13,624 nt of DNA. It comes from Methylomarinum sp. Its GTDB lineage: Bacteria; Pseudomonadota; Gammaproteobacteria; Methylococcales; Methylomonadaceae. The stretch lies in assembly GCA_013139755.1 (NCBI GenBank), contig WTAG01000155.1, forward strand, positions 1 through 13,624, read 5' to 3'. A program made the position numbers and the translations under genes. Shown piece after piece: positions 8,570 through 13,624 of the stretch; positions within the stretch are counted from its first letter, which is position 1, and each line of letters starts with the position of its first letter. The notes below the pieces were generated by a model, which worked only from the letters and a program-made list of their open reading frames with translations, was not told the DNA's origin and ran no database searches.

Positions 8570-8947
8570 ATGAATAAAATGTATCTTTTAGCGATTGGCT
8601 TAATGGTTACTTCAATTAATGTAAATGCAATGGAGCCTGAAGGACCATTCCTGGGCATTAACACCATGAAAGATATGTGTCACATGGTTTCAGAAGGCAA
8701 CACATTTACTTACAAGGGTAAATCTGAAACTAAACTGACTATGAATAGAAATTTTGTTTTAGCAACCTGTAAGGGAGAATACTTGCAAGATGATGAAATG
8801 ACTGTAGATACGCTTAACGGAAGAGATCAGGTGACTAGTTGCAGAGTTAAAGTAAAAGGTATAGCAGGTTTTTTCGAGGGCACAGGTGGTTTTACTATAG
8901 ATGCTGAAGAAGGCATTGTTAGTGCAAATTGCAAAGCAATTCGATAA
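8570..8947 (+). CDS. Small secreted four-cysteine protein of unknown function
   Basis: A 125-residue protein that I do not recognise. Residues 1-20 form a clear Sec signal peptide (cleavage near NVNA|ME). The mature part of about 105 residues is polar, predicted to be beta-rich (alternating pattern, many Thr/Gly/Val), and has four cysteines at 37, 67, 91 and 121, an even number compatible with two disulfides in an oxidising periplasm. There is no CXXCH, membrane segment or known metal motif; there are several methionines near the N-terminus of the mature chain. GAGGAA lies 9 bases before the ATG. It follows the peroxidase gene by 101 bases with a hairpin between, so it may be partly co-expressed. 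A strong hairpin closes the gene. Function not assigned. Confidence 0.8.
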   Translation: MNKMYLLAIGLMVTSINVNAMEPEGPFLGINTMKDMCHMVSEGNTFTYKGKSETKLTMNRNFVLATCKGEYLQDDEMTVDTLNGRDQVTSCRVKVKGIAGFFEGTGGFTIDAEEGIVSANCKAIR

Positions 8948-8952
8948 CTAGT

Positions 8953-8983
8953 ATATCTACGTCAACATCGTTGGCGTAGATAT
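8953..8983 (+). terminator. Strong hairpin, probable intrinsic terminator
   Basis: A 14-bp stem, arms 8953-8966 and 8970-8983 with one G-U pair and a 3-base ATC loop, starts 6 bases after the stop codon of the four-cysteine gene. It is followed by CGGTGTTTT, an interrupted T-run. Position and stem strength favour a terminator. Confidence 0.6.
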
Positions 8984-9029
8984 CGGTGTTTTCAAGGAAA
9001 TTCTGGTTTCAAAAGATCAGATCCCGTGT

Positions 9030-9119
9030 ATCTGACTCAGATCTAATCTGACTCATTTATTTGTAGTTTTTATTTTTACTGACTGCATGACAAAGAGTTA
9101 TCAAATGTTGACTGACTCA
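9030..9119. repeat. Cluster of TGACTCA elements
   Basis: The 10-mer ATCTGACTCA occurs at 9030-9039 and 9046-9055 (16-base period). The inner palindrome-like TGACTCA recurs at 9113-9119 within TTGACTGACTCAA, and a related ACTGACTGCA is near 9078. The cluster fills the 149-base gap between a plus-strand terminator and the convergent regulator gene. No gene or promoter explains it; its role is unknown. Confidence 0.5.
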
Positions 9120-9132
9120 ATCATCATGGCTC

Positions 9133-9780
9133 TCAACTATCTTTATAGCAAGCTAGTACTTTAAATTGACATTTTTTACCGCCTTTAGTCATACAACAAA
9201 CATGTTCTATTTTGCTGTCCAATAGCGAAGACAGTAGCGATAAGTCTAACTCACAGACTTCTTCATTATTAGTGGCTAGATCATGGAAAACACAATTATA
9301 GGCATCGATCATTTGGCTTTGCCCTGGTTCACCTTCTACTGTATAAGCGTCATAGCCTAGCTCCTGCATAATGGCTACTGTCATTTCAATTTTTTCATCC
9401 AGCGGTTTATTTTTCAGTGACTCTTTTTTTGTTTCTGAAAGAGAAACACCTAGCTCCTGTAAGTATTCAATCAATTCTTTGGTACCTAGCTTTTGTTTGA
9501 TCAATTTAATCAACATTTCAGCAAACAGATTGTAATGTTTAGGAAAAACATTAATACCTTTCTCCGTTAATACAAAGCTAGTGCTGGGCCTTCCTGCCGT
9601 TTGTATAGATGAAAACTTTTTCACAAAGCCATCTCTTTCCAGTACCGTCATATGTTGATGAACTGCACTTTTGGAAATAGTTAGGCGCTTAGAAAACTGA
9701 TCAATCGTCATTCCATCTTTTTCTTTTATCAAAAATTGTAATATTTTCTGCTGTTTTTCACTGAATCCTGAAATTCCCAT
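9133..9780 (-). CDS. Winged-helix transcriptional regulator with SufR-like C-terminal cysteine cluster
   Basis: A 215-residue DNA-binding protein. Residues about 8-75 form a winged helix: TIDQFSKRLTISKSAVHQHMTVLERDGFV is the HTH (read in two parts, 25-40 and 41-53) and GRPSTSFVLTEKG the wing. A helical linker (85-140) follows. The C-terminal part has cysteines at 163, 176, 195, 196, 204 and 211; the spacing C-x12-C and the later C204 closely resemble the Fe-S-ligating cysteines of SufR, the cyanobacterial repressor of suf genes, and of related uncharacterised regulators. An oxygen-, NO- or Fe-S-sensing role is therefore inferred. AGGAGG lies 4 bases before the ATG. It is divergent from the multicopper oxidase/nirK operon, and the shared region contains dyads overlapping its own promoter, so autoregulation and control of the nirK operon are likely. 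No suf or isc genes are nearby. Confidence 0.82.
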   Translation of the reverse strand: MGISGFSEKQQKILQFLIKEKDGMTIDQFSKRLTISKSAVHQHMTVLERDGFVKKFSSIQTAGRPSTSFVLTEKGINVFPKHYNLFAEMLIKLIKQKLGTKELIEYLQELGVSLSETKKESLKNKPLDEKIEMTVAIMQELGYDAYTVEGEPGQSQMIDAYNCVFHDLATNNEEVCELDLSLLSSLLDSKIEHVCCMTKGGKKCQFKVLACYKDS

Positions 9781-9825
9781 ACAACCTCCTGTCTACTCTG
9801 ATTGTTTCGCTTTCCTGATAAACCT

Positions 9826-9841
9826 CAGAAAAGTGTTTCTG
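9826..9841. repeat. Palindrome in the regulator leader
   Basis: CAGAAA (9826-9831) and TTTCTG (9836-9841) are perfect inverted repeats around AGTG. They lie in the untranslated leader expected for the minus-strand regulator, about 36 bases upstream of its AGGAGG. A second operator or a small RNA hairpin are both possible; nothing more can be said. Confidence 0.3.
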
Positions 9842-9886
9842 GTGATAAATATGAAAGAATTCTAACATCTTTTAAAAGGAGATTAA

Positions 9887-9892
9887 ATTATA
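9887..9892 (-). promoter_or_regulatory. Probable -10 element of the regulator gene
   Basis: A perfect TATAAT is read on the minus strand. No good -35 is found 16-18 bases upstream (9909-9916), which is instead occupied by one arm of an inverted repeat. The predicted start site near 9880 would give a leader of about 100 bases. Confidence 0.4.
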
Positions 9893-9894
9893 AC

Positions 9895-9933
9895 ACTTAA
9901 TACACATAATTAAGTTAAATAACTTATTTAAGT
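9895..9933. promoter_or_regulatory. Overlapping ACTTA/TAAGT dyads, candidate operator of the divergent regulator
   Basis: Three overlapping inverted repeats are packed into 39 bases: ACTTAAT 9895-9901 with ATTAAGT 9909-9915 (7-base spacer); TAAGTTA 9911-9917 with TAACTTA 9920-9926 (2-base spacer); and ACTTA 9922-9926 with TAAGT 9929-9933 (2-base spacer). The first dyad sits directly between the -10 and the expected -35 of the minus-strand regulator, and the last ends 6 bases before the -35 of the plus-strand operon. This is the arrangement of an autoregulatory operator. Which protein binds is inferred. Confidence 0.5.
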
Positions 9934-9939
9934 AATATA

Positions 9940-9968
9940 TTGACAAAGTATATTATCAAGCGTAGTCT
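9940..9968 (+). promoter_or_regulatory. Probable promoter of the multicopper oxidase/nirK operon
   Basis: A perfect TTGACA (9940-9945) is followed after 17 bases by a weak TAGTCT (9963-9968). A strong -35 with a poor -10 is compatible with an activated or tightly controlled promoter. The start site would be near 9975, about 53 bases before the ATG. No NsrR-type or FNR-type site is visible around it. Confidence 0.4.
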
Positions 9969-10027
9969 AAAGCTTACGTCAATGATCAGTGTTCTAAAAA
10001 TTCGTGAACTTAATAGGAGATAACACT

Positions 10028-11110
10028 ATGAGCTTTGGAAAATTACACAAAGGGATTGGGACTTTAAAAATAAAACAACTCGTTTGTTTTTTTATTTTTT
10101 GTTTGACTGCTGTCTCGGTACAAGCGAAACAACATAAATTTGAAATGACCATAGACGAGGTCACGATTAAAGTTGCGCCTAAATTAGATTACAAAGTGTT
10201 TGCCTTTAATGGCCAAGTACCTGCACCACTGATTCATGTCGGAGAAGGTGATGATGTGGAAGTACTCGTAACCAATAACACGTCGACACCGCATACCATC
10301 CATTGGCACGGCCTTTATCAAACCAATAACTGGAAAAATGATGGTGTACCCGGTGTGACGCAAAAATCAATTGAAGCCGGGGATAGCTATACCTATCGAT
10401 GGAAGGCTGATAAAACCGGAAGTCTTTGGTATCACTGTCATACCAATGTTAATGAACATGTCGGTATTCGCGGTATGTGGGGCCCTATTATTGTTGATCC
10501 GGCAAACCCAACTGAATTGGAAAAAAATGTCACCAAAGAGGCTGTTCTAATGTTCAGCACATGGGAATCCAGTCATGCCGATAAATTTGGTGAAGGCGGT
10601 ACACCCGCAGATTTAGTCGATTATTTTTCTATTAATGGCCGATCATTTCCTAACACTCAGCCGTTACGGGTTAAAAAAGGTGATGTAGTCCGCTTTCGTC
10701 TCTACGGTGCGGGAGGTTCTATTCACTCCTTTCACCCTCATGGTCACGATATGTTAGTCACACACAAAGATGGTTTGCCTCTGACCCAACCTTATGAAGT
10801 TGATACTTTACTTATCGGTCCCGGTGAGCGCTATGACGCAATCATAAAAATGAATAATCCTGGACGATTCATTGCCCATGACCATGTTGATACACATGTG
10901 ACTAATGCAGGTAAATTTCCTGGCGGTGCAATTACCATTATCGAATATGACGATGTGGCAATGGACGATTGGTATGCCTGGAAAGATAAGGTTTTTGATA
11001 GTGATTTTTTCTTTAGCGAGTCGATGAAAAAACCGCATGGAATGCATAATCAGTCGGGTTTTACAGGAACGCCAATAGAGCAGAAAAGACGTAGACGTAG
11101 AGAGGAATAA
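10028..11110 (+). CDS. ncgA: Two-domain multicopper oxidase, NcgA-like
   Basis: A 360-residue periplasmic copper oxidase, homologous in type and context to the blue copper oxidase NcgA of the Nitrosomonas europaea nirK operon. The signal peptide ends near VQA33. Cupredoxin domain 1 carries H89-TI-H92-W-H94-G and WY-H136-C137-H138-TNVNE-H144, with M150; H89, C137, H144 and M150 fit a type 1 copper site in domain 1. Domain 2 carries H233-SF-H236-P-H238-G-H240 and H284-D-H286-VDT-H290, which with domain 1 histidines can form the trinuclear cluster at trimer interfaces (type C two-domain oxidase). It would couple one-electron oxidations to reduction of oxygen. The ATG at 10028 has AGGAG 8 bases upstream; an in-frame GTG at 10004 would add eight residues and lacks such a site. 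The C-terminus ends in an unusual KRRRRREE tail. Confidence 0.88.
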   Translation: MSFGKLHKGIGTLKIKQLVCFFIFCLTAVSVQAKQHKFEMTIDEVTIKVAPKLDYKVFAFNGQVPAPLIHVGEGDDVEVLVTNNTSTPHTIHWHGLYQTNNWKNDGVPGVTQKSIEAGDSYTYRWKADKTGSLWYHCHTNVNEHVGIRGMWGPIIVDPANPTELEKNVTKEAVLMFSTWESSHADKFGEGGTPADLVDYFSINGRSFPNTQPLRVKKGDVVRFRLYGAGGSIHSFHPHGHDMLVTHKDGLPLTQPYEVDTLLIGPGERYDAIIKMNNPGRFIAHDHVDTHVTNAGKFPGGAITIIEYDDVAMDDWYAWKDKVFDSDFFFSESMKKPHGMHNQSGFTGTPIEQKRRRRREE

Positions 11111-11111
11111 G

Positions 11112-11825
11112 ATGATGGCTCAGAATATTAATAAACACAGTTTTGCTCTATGGGGCGTATTTCTTATTACTATCGTTTGGGGGACATCCGTTAAAGCGGA
11201 GAGCACAAGCAAGGATATTCTTGATAAGCAATGTATATCTTGTCATGCCATTACCCAGCAAACACCTCAGACCTTAAAAGAGTTATGGGAAAGAAAAGGG
11301 CCGGATCTTTCATCTGCCGGCATTAAGTATAAAGCTGAATGGCTCAAGGTTTGGCTGCAAAATCCTAGCAGAATCAGACCGGCTGGTATGTTTTATGGCA
11401 ACCATATTAAGTTAGGTAAAAAACTGGATGAAGTGGATCAAGCCAGTTTAGTTAGACATCCTCAATTATCCAGTGAAGAGGCTAGCCAAATTTCCGAAGA
11501 GTTAATGACATTCAAACAAAACCAGGCATTGGTAACCGCAGGTGACTATAAACCAGGAACAATCTCGATGACACTGGGTGACATGATGTTTGACAAATTT
11601 AAAGGCTGCTTGGCGTGTCATCAAATAGAACCGGGATACGGTGGTATTTCAGGATCTGAAATGTATACCGCAGGAAACCGGCTTCAAGAAGATTACTTGA
11701 TCAGTTTTATGCGTAACCCTCAAGCCTGGGACCCTAAAACCATCATGCCTAATAAGCATTTGAAGGAAATAGATTTACAAAAACTTGTGCATTATCTACG
11801 TGCTTTAGCTAAGGAGACTATCTAA
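11112..11825 (+). CDS. ncgB: Di-heme cytochrome c, NcgB-like
   Basis: A 237-residue periplasmic cytochrome with an N-terminal signal peptide (cleavage near SVKA|ES, about residue 29) and two CXXCH heme sites, C41-ISC-H45 and C166-LAC-H170, one in each half. RPAGMFYGNHIKL after the first heme and KTIMPNKHLKE after the second supply probable distal Met ligands, so both halves look like class I cytochrome folds. It follows the multicopper oxidase by a single base. A second ATG (11115) is possible; GAGG at 11102-11105 lies 6 bases before the first ATG and 9 before the second. The stop shares a base with the next start. Position and heme count match NcgB of Nitrosomonas europaea, an electron carrier linked to nitrite/NO metabolism; the exact partner is not shown by sequence. 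Confidence 0.85.
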   Translation: MMAQNINKHSFALWGVFLITIVWGTSVKAESTSKDILDKQCISCHAITQQTPQTLKELWERKGPDLSSAGIKYKAEWLKVWLQNPSRIRPAGMFYGNHIKLGKKLDEVDQASLVRHPQLSSEEASQISEELMTFKQNQALVTAGDYKPGTISMTLGDMMFDKFKGCLACHQIEPGYGGISGSEMYTAGNRLQEDYLISFMRNPQAWDPKTIMPNKHLKEIDLQKLVHYLRALAKETI

Positions 11826-12172
11826 TGAAACCATTCACTCTTATAGCAATATACAGCTCATTTCTAATTGTTTTGGCAACCGATGTAAACGCTGAAATAG
11901 CCAAAGACAATTACCAAACTTATTGTGTGCAATGTCATGGCCTGGAAGGTAATGGTAAAGGAATAAATGTTGCCGATATGTCTACTCAGCCACGAGATCA
12001 TACTGATTCAAAGGAGATGTCGGCTCGAACCGACCAGGAACTTTTTAAAGTCATCAAGGATGGTGGGCAATCAATCAATAAATCAGTATTGATGCCACCA
12101 TGGAGCTCTACTCTGTCAGATGAAGAAATAGAAGGCTTGGTCAGCTATATGCATGAACTGTGCAAATGTTAG
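11825..12172 (+). CDS. ncgC: Small mono-heme cytochrome c, NcgC-like
   Basis: A 115-residue class I cytochrome c. A signal peptide ends near DVNA23. The heme site is C34-VQC-H38 in YCVQCHGLEGNGKG, and the probable distal ligand is M90 in LMPPWSSTLSDEEI, both typical of small soluble periplasmic cytochromes. The start overlaps the previous stop by one base (TAATG), indicating coupling. It is the third gene of the operon and precedes nirK by 63 bases, matching NcgC in the Nitrosomonas operon; it is a natural candidate for electron donor to the nitrite reductase. Oddly, the protein ends Glu-Leu-Cys113-Lys-Cys115, adding a terminal CXC pair not needed for heme binding. Confidence 0.85.
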   Translation: MKPFTLIAIYSSFLIVLATDVNAEIAKDNYQTYCVQCHGLEGNGKGINVADMSTQPRDHTDSKEMSARTDQELFKVIKDGGQSINKSVLMPPWSSTLSDEEIEGLVSYMHELCKC

Positions 12173-12235
12173 CAACAAAGTCCATATTTTTTTATTTGAT
12201 TTACATTAATTTCAAATAGTTTTTTGGAGATATTT

Positions 12236-13198
12236 ATGAATATAAAACCACTATCAACAGCCATAAAATGCAAATCCGTCAGCCTTCTAATGATGGCTTT
12301 ATTTATAGCTGAACCAATTGCCGCCAAAACGGTAAAAATTACTATGACAGCAAAAGAAAATACGGTTGTCATTGACAATAAAGGGACGGAGTATCCTGCC
12401 TGGACTTACGATGGCACAATTCCTGGACCTGTTGTTCGTGTAACAGAAGGAGATACAGTAGATTTCACATTAATCAATCCTGAAACCAATAAAGAAAGTC
12501 ATTCCATGGATTTTCATGCAGCCATTGTTGATGTATTGAAAGAGTTCAGCGAAGTCAAACCAGGAGAAACCAAACATTTTAGTTTTGTTGCCAAACATCC
12601 CGGTGTATTTATGTATCATTGCGGTGCAGCGACTATGGCGCAACATATAGCGCGAGGAATGTATGGCATTATCATCGTTGATCCAAAAGAGGGCTATAGT
12701 GATGCATACCCTAAGCCTGACCGTGAATATGTATTGATTCAATCGCAATATTTTCCAAATGCAAAAGATAAAGATGCAATGATTGAAAATCGTGGTTGGA
12801 CGGGATCGTTAATCAATGGAAAAACCTTCCATTATGATCCAGTACACGATGAGAATGCTTCTTTGACTCTACAATCCAAGCCAGGAGAACGTGTAAGAAT
12901 CTTTTTTGTTAATGCAAACATTAATAACCCCGTTGCGTTTCATCCCATTGCCGGAATATGGGATAAGGTTTACATCAACGGGAATCCAAAAAATACCTTA
13001 CATGGTATACAGACATACAACGTAGCAGTTGCCACTGCTGATACTTTTGACCTGGTTTCACCTGCCGACCATCCCACCAATAATGCAATTGTTGATCATA
13101 CAATGAGTGCAGCATTACGGGGAGCAATAACCGTGCTAATGAATATGCCAGATGCTGATCCTAAGCTAGGTAAAGGCGACAATATCTTGATTCGTTAG
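12236..13198 (+). CDS. nirK: Copper-containing nitrite reductase (Nitrosomonas-type NirK)
   Basis: A 320-residue periplasmic enzyme that reduces nitrite to nitric oxide. The signal peptide ends near IAA30. All key residues are present. The type 1 copper ligands are H89, C129, H137 and M142 (in SHSMDFHAA, MYHCG and QHIARGMYG). The type 2 ligands are H94, H128 and H288 (IVDHTMS). The catalytic Asp is D92, the catalytic His H236, and I238 shapes the pocket (FHPIAG). The short loop between C129 and H137 and the GIWDKVY and DREYVLIQ segments resemble the short NirK of ammonia oxidisers rather than the classical Alcaligenes form. The ATG at 12236 has GGAGA 5 bases before it; an in-frame TTG at 12224 lies inside that region and is rejected. 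It is the last gene of the oxidase/cytochrome operon and is followed by a hairpin. Confidence 0.93.
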   Translation: MNIKPLSTAIKCKSVSLLMMALFIAEPIAAKTVKITMTAKENTVVIDNKGTEYPAWTYDGTIPGPVVRVTEGDTVDFTLINPETNKESHSMDFHAAIVDVLKEFSEVKPGETKHFSFVAKHPGVFMYHCGAATMAQHIARGMYGIIIVDPKEGYSDAYPKPDREYVLIQSQYFPNAKDKDAMIENRGWTGSLINGKTFHYDPVHDENASLTLQSKPGERVRIFFVNANINNPVAFHPIAGIWDKVYINGNPKNTLHGIQTYNVAVATADTFDLVSPADHPTNNAIVDHTMSAALRGAITVLMNMPDADPKLGKGDNILIR

Positions 13199-13214
13199 AT
13201 TCAGGATATCTATT

Positions 13215-13252
13215 TATCGATTCGTTGTAGTGTTAATAACAACGAATCGATA
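13215..13252 (+). terminator. Long hairpin after nirK, probable terminator
   Basis: Arms 13215-13228 and 13239-13252 form a perfect 14-bp stem containing ATCGATTCGTTG, around a 10-base loop, 17 bases after the nirK stop. The following CTTTATAAAAAAA is not a T-run, so efficiency is uncertain; it could instead stabilise the operon mRNA 3' end. Confidence 0.5.
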
Positions 13253-13285
13253 CTTTATAAAAAAAGGATATCAGCTCTTACTTTG

Positions 13286-13295
13286 AATTAAGTTA
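13286..13295 (+). promoter_or_regulatory. Copy of the ncgA/regulator operator element
   Basis: AATTAAGTTA is identical to 9908-9917 within the dyad cluster of the divergent promoter region. Here ACTT at 13280-13283 lies shortly before it, recreating an ACTT/AAGT inverted pair. It is 28 bases before the start of the next gene. It suggests shared control, but a 10-mer of AT-rich sequence could recur by chance. Confidence 0.3.
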
Positions 13296-13322
13296 GATCA
13301 AAGAAACAAAGAGGGTACCACC

Positions 13323-13624
13323 ATGAAATACAGATCAATAAGCTCGGTAATCATAATGATTATATTAATGACACTGAGCAATAATAATGCGGCATATGCT
13401 GAAAAAGCGAGCCTAGAAACAGATAATTTACATTCATCAAAATTAGTTACCAAGGGCACATTTGGTAAATGTAATGTTGATTCCTTTTATGCAGATAAAA
13501 ATGCTAATGAAAGCAGTCTCGGAAAAATGGACAAGTCTGCGCCAGTTTCATTGGATTACATTACCGATGAAGTCGAAGGTACATATAATGTAATGCGAGA
13601 TAAGGTGATTAGTCATGTAAAAAC
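13323..13624 (+). CDS. Secreted protein of unknown function (3' truncated by window)
   Basis: The first 100 codons of a gene that runs off the right edge. Residues 1-26 form a signal peptide (hydrophobic IIMIILMTL core, cleavage near AAYA|EK). The mature part is polar and Ser/Asp/Lys-rich with one cysteine (in FGKCNVDSFYAD) and no heme or cupredoxin motif so far. GAGGG at 13311-13315, 7 bases before ATG, fixes the start. It lies 124 bases after nirK beyond a hairpin, so it is probably a separate unit. I do not recognise the family from this part. Confidence 0.75.
   Translation, partial: MKYRSISSVIIMIILMTLSNNNAAYAEKASLETDNLHSSKLVTKGTFGKCNVDSFYADKNANESSLGKMDKSAPVSLDYITDEVEGTYNVMRDKVISHVK

Noticed and set aside
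8953..8983. SufR-type operator (CAAC-N6-GTTG) near the four-cysteine gene
   Set aside because: CAAC and GTTG are present but only 3 bases apart, as the top of a terminator hairpin, and lie downstream of a gene, not at a promoter.
10004..10027. Upstream GTG start for the multicopper oxidase
   Set aside because: The ATG at 10028 has an AGGAG 8 bases before it, and the region from 10004 contains that site itself; the signal peptide is complete from the ATG.
9781..10027. FNR (TTGAT-N4-ATCAA) or NsrR-type (AAGATGCATTT-like) site in the nirK operon promoter
   Set aside because: The closest match, TTGACA to ATCAA at 9940-9959, has a 10-base rather than 4-base spacer, and no NsrR-like palindrome is found.
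12224..12235. Upstream TTG start for nirK
   Set aside because: The TTG overlaps the GGAGA that serves the ATG at 12236, and the signal peptide reads normally from the ATG.
1..13624. CRISPR arrays, tRNA or rRNA genes, insertion sequences, prophage genes
   Set aside because: No spaced direct-repeat array, cloverleaf or CCA end, rRNA-like stretch, transposase or integrase was seen on either strand.

Overview
The window looks like chromosomal DNA of an AT-rich Gram-negative proteobacterium. The evidence is an RND efflux pump, an EnvZ/OmpR-type two-component pair and several periplasmic c-type cytochromes and copper enzymes. Gene content (a Nitrosomonas-type nirK operon in a low-GC background) would fit a marine or freshwater gammaproteobacterium such as a methanotroph or sulfur oxidiser, but the genus cannot be fixed from the sequence.

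Left part (1-4715): the tail of an unrecognised ORF, then a two-gene RND efflux operon, an HlyD/AcrA-type adaptor and a 1031-residue inner-membrane permease, which overlap by ATGA. It converges on a sensor kinase/response regulator pair on the minus strand (4720-6740), also overlapping by ATGA. The regulator start region carries a promoter preceded by two exact TTGTTACA repeats one helical turn apart, a plausible binding site for the OmpR-family regulator.

Middle (6972-8983): a secreted di-heme cytochrome c peroxidase/MauG-family protein and a small secreted four-cysteine protein of unknown function, each followed by a hairpin.

Right part (9133-13624): the most interesting section. A plus-strand operon encodes a two-domain multicopper oxidase, a di-heme cytochrome c, a mono-heme cytochrome c and a copper nitrite reductase. 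The order and types match the ncgABC-nirK operon known from Nitrosomonas europaea. The NirK retains every type 1 and type 2 copper ligand and the catalytic Asp/His, so it should reduce nitrite to NO, with the cytochromes and the oxidase as likely electron-transfer or NO/nitrite-tolerance partners. Divergent from it is a winged-helix regulator with a SufR-like C-terminal cysteine set, a candidate Fe-S sensor. The shared intergenic region holds a dense set of ACTTA/TAAGT dyads placed between the regulator's -10 and -35 and just upstream of the operon's -35. A secreted protein of unknown function begins after nirK, runs off the window, and has one of the same 10-bp sequence elements in its leader.

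I see no tRNA, rRNA, CRISPR array, insertion sequence or phage gene.
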